From the NCBI RefSeq assembly GCF_943734655.1, contig NC_071355.1:218737527-218801526 (forward strand): a stretch of 64,000 nt of DNA, given 5' to 3'. The stretch is from Sabethes cyaneus (lineage: Eukaryota > Arthropoda > Insecta > Diptera > Culicidae). Position 1 is the stretch's first letter. Each line of letters begins with the position of its first letter. Shown here in pieces: positions 57,255 to 64,000 of this stretch. The notes under the pieces are model-generated. The model saw nothing but the letters and a program-made list of their open reading frames with translations, was not told the DNA's origin and did not search any database. The position numbers and the translations under genes are program-made.

Positions 57255-57895
57255 GGAGAAAGGCAAGCAGAAGATGCGGCGATCCTCAAAAAATTACGCA
57301 AAGCTCCAGAACTGAAAGAGCTTGGCGAAAAAGTGGTGAAGACCAGGCGGATATAAAAGGGAAAGATGTTCTTTGAGCTGCAGAAGGATCCATCGGTCTG
57401 GAAGGAGTAAACGTTAAAGTACTCTCCCAAGACACCGTGATTGAGTGCTGAAACCTGGACGAAACTAAGAGCTGAGAAGTGCATTGAAGTGCTCGTTAGG
57501 CGACGTACCGTTGTCAATCAGAATGAGAAAAGCTTACGGTGGAAGTGGAACACAGGCGGCAGGGATTTGCCTTTCGGCGGCAGCAGCGCCTAAGTTACTA
57601 AAAAAGGGCTGGGGCTTCGGACAGCAGCTGCAAAACTGTCAAGGTCCGGACAGATCCACATCGTGTCGGAAATACGGTGAGAACGGCCGTTTTGCAAGTG
57701 ACTGCGCAAAGCCGCCGAGGTACATGCTCTGCAATAATGAAGAGAGAAATGACCACATGATAGGGGGGCTTCCACTATGCAATGTATGAAAAGGTGAAGG
57801 TGGGCCAACAGTGATGGAAGTAACATAGATAAATATCAATCATTGCGACGCAGCACAATAATTGTTGCGGTGGTAGACATAGACAACGGAAACAA
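57255..57895 (+). pseudogene. R1-clade-type LINE ORF1 (gag) relic and start of ORF2
   Basis: Plus strand with several frame changes. 57290-57350 reads KKLRKAPELKELGEKVVKTR; 57370-57400 MFFELQKDPSVW; 57480-57545 SLGDVPLSIRMRKAYGGSGT; then AAAAPKLLKKG; then decayed zinc knuckles (GPDRSTSCRKYG, FASDC, PPRYMLCNNEERNDH). Two expected knuckle residues are replaced (Tyr for Cys, Arg for His). At about 57830-57860, INI.NHCDAAQ resembles the N..C.AAQDLL start of R1-type ORF2 endonuclease. R1-clade ORF1 proteins bind RNA and carry three such knuckles. The rest of ORF2 is missing. Confidence 0.78.
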
Positions 57896-57899
57896 CATG

Positions 57900-58340
57900 T
57901 GACGTCGTAATAATGTCAGAACTGTACTGAGTTCTGTGATGTCCTTCGGTTCACCATCTAACACCAACTGACTCACTTATCCCATTTACGCGGCAAGCTG
58001 TCAAATAATGGGTCATTAACACACATTACCCATTCCAGACCAATCTTATCATATGCTATAAATACCATGATGCCACATCCTCCCCCTGCATAAAATGAAC
58101 AATTCAATATATGCGTAGATACTGGGCACGCATGTCCTCTACAATATCTTATCCTTTAAATTTTACGTCTCTGAACCATGCCTTCCATAAGTCAATTCTA
58201 CCTATCCAACGTTTTAGTGTTTTCACTACACTGTTTTCACTCTTAGACTCATCTTGGCCCTATCTTCATAGGTGTTGGCTTTGTGCTTTTCTCGACTTAA
58301 GCCTTACAAATGTTTGCTAAGGGCTTTTCCCAACTCAATC
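57900..58340. other. Spacer, nothing recognised
   Basis: Noncoding. 57995-58050 has TAATGGGTCATTAACACACATTACCCATT, a short inverted repeat. Confidence 0.5.
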
Positions 58341-58344
58341 AATG

Positions 58345-58505
58345 TACGTTGGCCACGGCCCTCACGCCGGCTCAACTTCACGAATTGGCCATGGTTCTCT
58401 CGCCGGCTCAATTTCAATATACATTAGCCATGGCCCTCACGCCGACTCAACTTTAACCCGGATTGGCCATGGTCCTCTCGCTGGCTCCATCTCAATAGAC
58501 GTTCC
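58345..58505 (+). repeat. ~50-bp tandem repeat, three to four units
   Basis: Units contain TTGGCCATGG(T/C)CCTC(T/A)CGCCGGCTCAACTT and AATATACGT, at about 58345, 58392, 58433 and 58465. Some divergence. No known family. Confidence 0.75.
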
Positions 58506-58824
58506 CGAAAAAAAACCATGACACGAAAATGAGAATTATTGTAGATAACCTACGAGGGTGGCCGTGAAAGGATGGAAGTCATGTAGGTTGCCATCCCTAG
58601 ATCAGTACACGTCTCGTTAAAGGAAGTGGAAGTGAAGTGGCGAACTCCGAAGTAATACTTAACGATAGTTCTGGGGAGGTGTAGGTCAGGCGTCCGTGAA
58701 GTTTTTAGTGCACACATATAAGCACGCACACTGCGGACCAAATTTGTACCATTTCATTCCTCACCGAAAAAAATCAACCAAACCCAAACACACACCATTT
58801 GACAGATTTTGTAGAAATGTCGGG

Positions 58825-58975
58825 AGTACGAAGTTCCCACGCATCACATCTTTATTGACTTCAAAGGATACAGTCGATCAGTCGATCAAGACATACTACG
58901 GCAGATAATGCACGAACACTGCTCTCCGGCCAAAACAACGCGACTGATCAGAGCTTGGATTGAGTGATTTGTTTC
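58825..58975 (+). pseudogene. RTE-type RT fragment (motif A)
   Basis: Plus strand: YEVPTHHIFIDFKG and then, after a small disruption, LRQIMHEHCSPAKTTRLIRA. Corresponds to the segment 50545-50680 of the best RTE copy. Very short. Confidence 0.7.
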
Positions 58976-58984
58976 GTGCATACT

Positions 58985-59830
58985 GGGTGGTTGATAAAAG
59001 GGGGAATTAGGACGTTGGGGCGCACCAACCACTGGTTGAAAGCTCCATAATCAGCACTGGTGAGTTAAAAAAAAGGGGGGGAGACCATAACTTCGAAATG
59101 CCTGGACTGCGATTCATCAAACTTGGCACACATGTTCCTTGACATAAGAGATTCAGCACTGAGGAGTTAACAAAAACGAGGGAAGGAGGTTCCCTGATAG
59201 GGGGGATGGTCCCTAATAGGGTGGGGGGCATCACTCCGAAACGCCTTGACCGTTTTTATCAAACTTGGCGCACATGTTCCTTGACATCAGGGAATTAGCA
59301 CGGGGGTTGACATAAGGAGGAGGGGAACTAATAGAGGGGGCGACCATAACCCCGAAATAAAAAAGGGAAGGGTTTCGTAACAGGGTGGAGACCATAACTC
59401 CGAAATGCCCGGACGGTTATTCATCAAACTTGGCACAATTGTTCCTTGGCATAAGAGAATCAGCACTGGGAGGTTAACAAAAACGAGGGAGGGAGGTTCC
59501 CTGATAGGGGAGGGTCCCTAATAGGGGGGGAAGGCATAACTCCGAAACACCTTCACCGTTCTTTATCAAACTTGGCACACAAGTCTCTTAACATCAGGGA
59601 GTCGGGGGTTAACAAAGGGGGATGGGACTAATAGAGGGGGGGGGGCGGAGACGATAACTCCGAAACGCCTTGACCGTTCTTTATCAACCTTTCATACATG
59701 TTCCTTGATATAAGGGAATCAGAACTGAAGGGGTTGATAAAAGAGGGGGTAACAGGGGGATAACTCCGAAATGTTTGGACGGTTCTTCCTTAAGTGACGG
59801 TGGGACAAAAGAGGGAGCTGATGACAAGAG
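58985..59830 (+). repeat. G-rich minisatellite of a Helitron-type element
   Basis: About seven units of 50-145 bp, each with ATAACTCCGAAACGCC, GGACGGTTCTTCATCAAACTTGGCACACATGTTCCTTGACAT, AAGGGAATCAGCAC and GGGGGTTGACAAAAGAGGGGG blocks. Unit starts are near 59085, 59230, 59345, 59394, 59535, 59650 and 59758. The arrangement of minisatellite next to a Helitron-type helicase end resembles Helentron-associated elements. Confidence 0.75.
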
Positions 59831-59944
59831 GTTACTGACAGGAAGGGGGGAGTAACGCCCACATGACTGTAACAATTTATCCGTACAACAGAAAAAATCA
59901 AAACACGAAACACTAAACGGCAATGCTCGCAGCTGTAGATTTGT

Positions 59945-60203
59945 AGATCAAGTGTAATTATGCGCCGAATCAAAGTAACCCGTATTCGACCATTAGTTCT
60001 AAGTGTTGCTGCCGACTCTATTTGAGTCACACGGGCAATCATTCAAACAGTGTGGAGTTGATCTGAGAACACTATGTTTTTCCCATGGTCAACTTTATGT
60101 GGCATGTTCCAGAGTGGGTTCGGCCAATAATTTGTGCATACTTGCTCCAGGTGGTGATACTAAAAACATTGTTTACGAACAAATTTTGCTTGAAGTGAGG
60201 TGA
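59945..60203 (+). pseudogene. Helitron PIF1-like helicase C-terminal relic
   Basis: Plus strand. 60030-60203 reads FESHGQSFKQCGVDLRTLC, then FSHGQLYVACSRVGSANNL, ILAPGGDTKNIVYEQIL and a stop. GQS....GVDL...FSHGQ.YVA.SRV is the last conserved helicase block (motif VI, with the arginine of SRV) of the Rep-helicase protein of Helitrons, which end shortly after such NVVY..vL residues. The upstream part (59945-60030) is decayed: the expected AFAMTINK.QGQS is not intact. The rolling-circle Rep domain is not in this window. Confidence 0.82.
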
Positions 60204-60553
60204 AAGGAATAATTTTGTATGCATGGAAGAAACTGTTGCACCTTCTACTTTTTTTTGAAAAGCACAATAACAAAACATAAATAACAAATAACAATTAACA
60301 AAAACAACAAATAACAAATAGGATAAATATATTTGTTTTGCTTTCTTTATAGGGTTTTATAGGGATTTCCGTAAAGAAAACAGATGTGTAAGTGGCCGGG
60401 TAGACAAAAGAGGGGGAGCTGACAAATGGGGTGGAACGTCCAAAAGAGGAACAAGCGTTATATTTTTGCATTATAAGCATTTCGGTTACAATAACTGATC
60501 TACAAGTGGCTGTGAGACAAGGGCGCCCCGAGTAAGATCGGGTACTCGGCTAG
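60204..60553 (+). mobile_element. Helitron 3' end with hairpin and CTAG terminus
   Basis: Downstream of the helicase stop. A 3' hairpin at 60528-60549: CCGAGTA / loop AGATCGGG / TACTCGG, followed directly by CTAG (60550-60553) and then T. A hairpin followed by CTRR with insertion before T is the canonical Helitron end. About 350 bp of leader and G-rich repeats lie between stop and hairpin. The 5' TC end could not be placed. Confidence 0.82.
60528..60553 (+). terminator. Helitron 3' hairpin plus CTAG
   Basis: Perfect 7-bp stem, 8-base loop, then CTAG. Structural end of a rolling-circle transposon, not a transcription terminator; listed under the nearest available type. Confidence 0.8.
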
Positions 60554-60559
60554 TAAATA

Positions 60560-61194
60560 AATAAATAAAAAGGGGGAATCCCTAACAAAGGGGGAGACCC
60601 AAATAAGTAAAAGGGGGTGCGTTTCTTTTGCATTCAGACCGATTGCAGTTGTAGTTGCAGTAAACAGATGCATAATTAGCAACGAGAGAGAAACGAGGAA
60701 TGTGAGTATAACTCTGGAACGTCTGGACGGTTCTTCATCAAATGACTTTGGTTAAACAAATGTATTTAACCAAGAATCAGCGCAGGGGGGTTGACAAAAG
60801 AGGAAGACGGTCTCTTACAAAGAAGAGGAAGGTTCAAAAGGGTGAAGGGTACGTTTCTCTTGCATGTGAAACGATAGCAGTTGTACAAGTTGCTGGATTT
60901 GTGAACGAAGGAATAGGGTGGCCATTAACAAGGGTGAGGTTCGAAAACGTAGAAAAGGTTTATGGTGCTTTATAGGGATTACCGAGAGGAAGACAGATTT
61001 GCTTTAATTGTTTTGAAGACAGATTTATAAGTGGCTGGGGGACAACAGGAGGGGAACTGATGAAATGAGTAGACACATTCAAATGAAGAAATAGGGGTTT
61101 GTTTCTTGTATTAGGAAAATTTTCGTTAAAATAACAGATGTATAAGTGACTGAGAGACAAAGGGGCCGGAATAGATCGGGCAATCAGCTAGTAA
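60560..61194 (+). mobile_element. Second, related Helitron tail copy, degenerate
   Basis: Repeats the blocks of 60350-60553: TTTATAGGGATTACCGA, ACAGAT.TATAAGTGGCTG, GAGACAAAGGGGCCGG, GATCGGGCAATCAGCTAG, then T. The hairpin has lost its pairing. Also carries ATAACTCTGGAACGTCTGGACGGTTCTTCATCAAA at about 60706. Confidence 0.68.
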
Positions 61195-61199
61195 ACATA

Positions 61200-64000
61200 T
61201 AATAAGTGAAATGAAATATCTTAATATCATTGGAAACTGTGCTATGAATAATTAAAACCGCAATTTTTATAAAAAGCTTGAAAAGTTCGACTTTAATCTG
61301 CACCTTTTCCGGAGATCGTTGTTTTATTTTACATTTAAATCCATCAAAATATTTTCGACATATGGTTTAGGAAACAACAAAATTTTAATACGTGATTGGA
61401 AATAACGCTCAAACATACACACACGCATTCAGATTCATATTCAGTAAATAAAAAGTTCACATTCAATGAATAAAAAACAATATTCGGGGAATAAAAATTT
61501 ATTCACTGAATATTATTTTTTCACAGTGAATAAAAATTTATTTTTATACACACCTCAATTTAAAATGACTAGAATGACAGCGACATTTTGAAGTAGAATA
61601 TAAAAAGAAAGTAATTCAACCGGATGCTGGTAGAATAATAATTTCATCATCGACAATGGAATGCCTTCCGAAAGCAACTCCACTGCGTTAATTGTATCTT
61701 TTAAATCACAATTGGAAATTATCAAGCAAACCTCAAGGAATGCTAAGTTGAAATTGTGTAGAGCTCAATTTAAATCAGCAAAATTTAATCTCATTCAATT
61801 GGCTTAGGTGTCATATGTTTATTGTTGATCGCCACTTTTTGTACACGATGTAGTATTGAATTTATTAATATTATTTCTTTTGGCAACAGTGTACCATATT
61901 TAGTTTTAATAACCCACCATATGAGGACCTGTATTTACCTAAACTTCAGCTAGGTACATTCGTTGCCATGAGCAACTTCAACTCCTTACGAAAGTTTCAT
62001 CATGTCTAACCATTCAAACTACGTACTGTGCTGCTCATATTTACAAGCTGAAAGTGGCATACCATATACTAAATGAATATGCTCCACCTAATTAATAGTA
62101 TGGCTCGACGGCTTTTGCTTGAGCGCTTTTCGCTGTTCGATTTTGACGGATCGCTTTTTGCCAACACAAACAGGTACCTACCTACGGTGCGTCGGTAGGT
62201 ATTGCTAATTAATATCTATGCGCCACCGTAGAGTACCAGGAACAGCACGGTTACGTACGATGGTACGCCATAACACTCGAGAATCGCATTGTTTGACCAC
62301 TCCACCATCCACGGCCGCGGCCAATTCAGGGCCGAACGTTTCGCGCTATTATACCGACGGCGCAAATAAAGTAATGATAAATGATGATCTCCCACGGGGG
62401 AAATTTATTATATATTTTCGAAAAAAAAAAAATACGACGTAAATAATTGATAATTTCCGCCAGGATAGATTGCCAGTTCTTTCGGTTATTACTGCTGTTT
62501 TTACTTATTGACTGCTGTTTACAGTCGGCCATTAAAACCAGACAATTTAAATTTTAAATCAATTTCAAAACATATGACTTTTTAATTGCAAATTAATTTT
62601 GGAGATGGGGCTGCCTGCAATGAAAGCGTGTGAAATGCGGTATTACAAAAATACATATTTTACCCTTCTGTGATAATTAATTGATTGTTAATATATCGCA
62701 TTCATGTGCTTACTCTACCGAATAGTGGAAGGCGAACATCAAAGCCGACCCGGTATGCTCGCTGGTGCCGATTTACATGCGTCTATTGTTTTACATGTGT
62801 ATTGCGTCAGTCAAGGATGATATCTTCGTTTTACTCTGAATTGGTTCCGTTTTTTGCCTGCGATAGAGCATATGTTGTGTCAGTTTCATCCAACGATTTT
62901 CCACTTCGCTTGAGGGTCTTGCATGAATGCCAATATATACACACATAAAGTTGAGCGAATAAACGGAGGAAAACTTCGCGTAACTAGGTCAATATTTGCA
63001 CGAAAGAACGTGAAGCACTTCTTCTTCTTCTTCTTCTGTATGGAGGACTGCGTATTCGGAGAGTCATGAAAAGTATAGTTTAGTGAAATTTGGTTTCGTA
63101 TCATTCGGAACAGCCCGCGCCGCTGGGGATGAATATTGGATAACTTTCCGACACACATTTAAGTTTATGATATTTGTAGTGTATTGTAAGTGTAATACTT
63201 AGCAGCATCTGCGGACTTGTTAATCTAGCATCGAAACCGTGTGTGATAAAGGACCTACCGTAGAACCGAAGAAGGTAGTTTCGACCGCTTCCGAGAACCT
63301 GTATCGAAGGCTCCACTACTGCTGTCATGAAGCATGAGTTCTTGCCATCAGCTAATTAGAAAACTTTTCCAGTATGTTTAGCTGTATGTCAAAACGTTCT
63401 ACAGTGCTGCTGGTTGGAACTGAAAAGGTACGTTGGTTTATGTCTCTTTTTATTTCTATACTAATGACAGTCTATTTAAAGCACGATGAAATATCGCGTA
63501 TTCTGAAAATTACAAGCAAGAAGAATATTTAACGTTATTTTTCATGTGGCAATACGCAGCTTATCATATCATTTACAATTGCATTGAATTAGAAAAAATG
63601 CAGAAAATGAATACATTTTCTTAAAACAAAAGCAAGTTAAGTTGTTCAATAGACTAGTCAGCATTGCGCGCAGTTTATTTTGAGCAGATTAGAGAGTTGA
63701 TGACAAACAAGTTTCGAGCAATTCTTTTTGCGTAATCTTTCAATTCCTATTGAACCGTCACCCTAAGAAACTCTAGACGCATATAGTTTTTCAGCTCTGT
63801 GTATGTGTTTTGCCTCGAAGCAAGACTAAGGAAACTTAACTTTATAAAATATTCAGGACCACGTGAGGACCTGCTATTTTGAATGAACGTTCTAACGACA
63901 ACAGAATTGCGGAGCTGTCTTTCACATACACAATCGGTTCTTTCTGCGCGTTCGAGTTGCCCCCCGTTCGATAGGGGTAGCAGCGCATAGTTTAACAACC
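61200..64000. other. Noncoding stretch with simple repeats
   Basis: No defended gene. 61440-61540 carries repeated TTCA.TGAATAAAAA-like pieces (AT-rich, partly palindromic). 62400-62440 has a poly-A run. (CTT)n lies at 63018-63037. Short open frames show no motif. Confidence 0.5.
63018..63037 (+). repeat. (CTT)n microsatellite
   Basis: CTTCTTCTTCTTCTTCTTCT. Confidence 0.92.

Noticed and set aside
1..64000. CRISPR arrays, bacterial operons, riboswitches
   Set aside because: The tandem repeats present are contiguous without unique spacers, and gene content is eukaryotic TE; no bacterial features seen.

Overview
This is TE-rich, AT-rich eukaryotic DNA. It has no operons and no convincing long host gene: nearly every protein signal I recognise is a broken transposable element (TE). 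The mix fits an insect, most likely a mosquito: RTE-clade and R1-clade LINEs, CR1/Jockey-type RT fragments, BEL/Pao remnants, a mariner-like transposase, many small TIR elements, tRNA-headed SINEs and a Helitron end. The species assignment is inference; nothing here fixes a genus.

Layout. 1-3215 is a minisatellite built on a 7-bp unit (TGGACTC), perfect in its core and drifted at the edges, with a duplicated higher-order block. 3660-13470 holds degraded RTE pieces on both strands, a palindromic MITE (8679-8896), and a hAT-like element (10974-12155) with an 8-bp target duplication lying inside RTE sequence and flanked by similar ATCGATA-rich modules. 13936-17473 holds two opposite copies of a ~480-bp TIR family and a duplicated 156-bp segment. 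17812-22440 holds RTE and CR1-like fragments, then a G/C-tract tandem repeat. 22450-30500 is mostly unrecognised noncoding DNA with scattered MITEs, a pyrimidine-rich tract and one RTE RT fragment. 30930-34140 holds a tRNA-derived SINE, a tiny MITE, a BEL/Pao integrase relic and a second SINE.

The centrepiece is 36060-42530. A mariner-like transposase relic is interrupted by a tRNA-containing foldback. Just past it lies a nearly full-length RTE element (37001-42519, minus strand, 11-bp target duplication). That RTE is itself split by a 2.3-kb element with ~850-bp inverted arms, CACAGTG termini and a 5-bp target duplication (37947-40255, Transib-like).

42531-47180 is unrecognised. 47186-52870 holds a BEL/Pao relic, an RTE fragment split by a 358-bp retroposon with an 11-bp target duplication, the best-preserved RTE copy (48819-51681), and a CR1-like fragment. 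55600-61200 holds a tandem repeat carrying a MITE, a second hAT-like MITE, an R1-type ORF1 relic, and a Helitron tail (PIF1-like helicase C-terminus, G-rich minisatellite, hairpin followed by CTAG). 61200-64000 shows only simple repeats.

What the elements say together: at least a dozen pieces of related RTE elements dominate, and later DNA transposons used them as landing sites. The order of events can be read from target duplications and interruptions. No functional TE protein is intact in the window.
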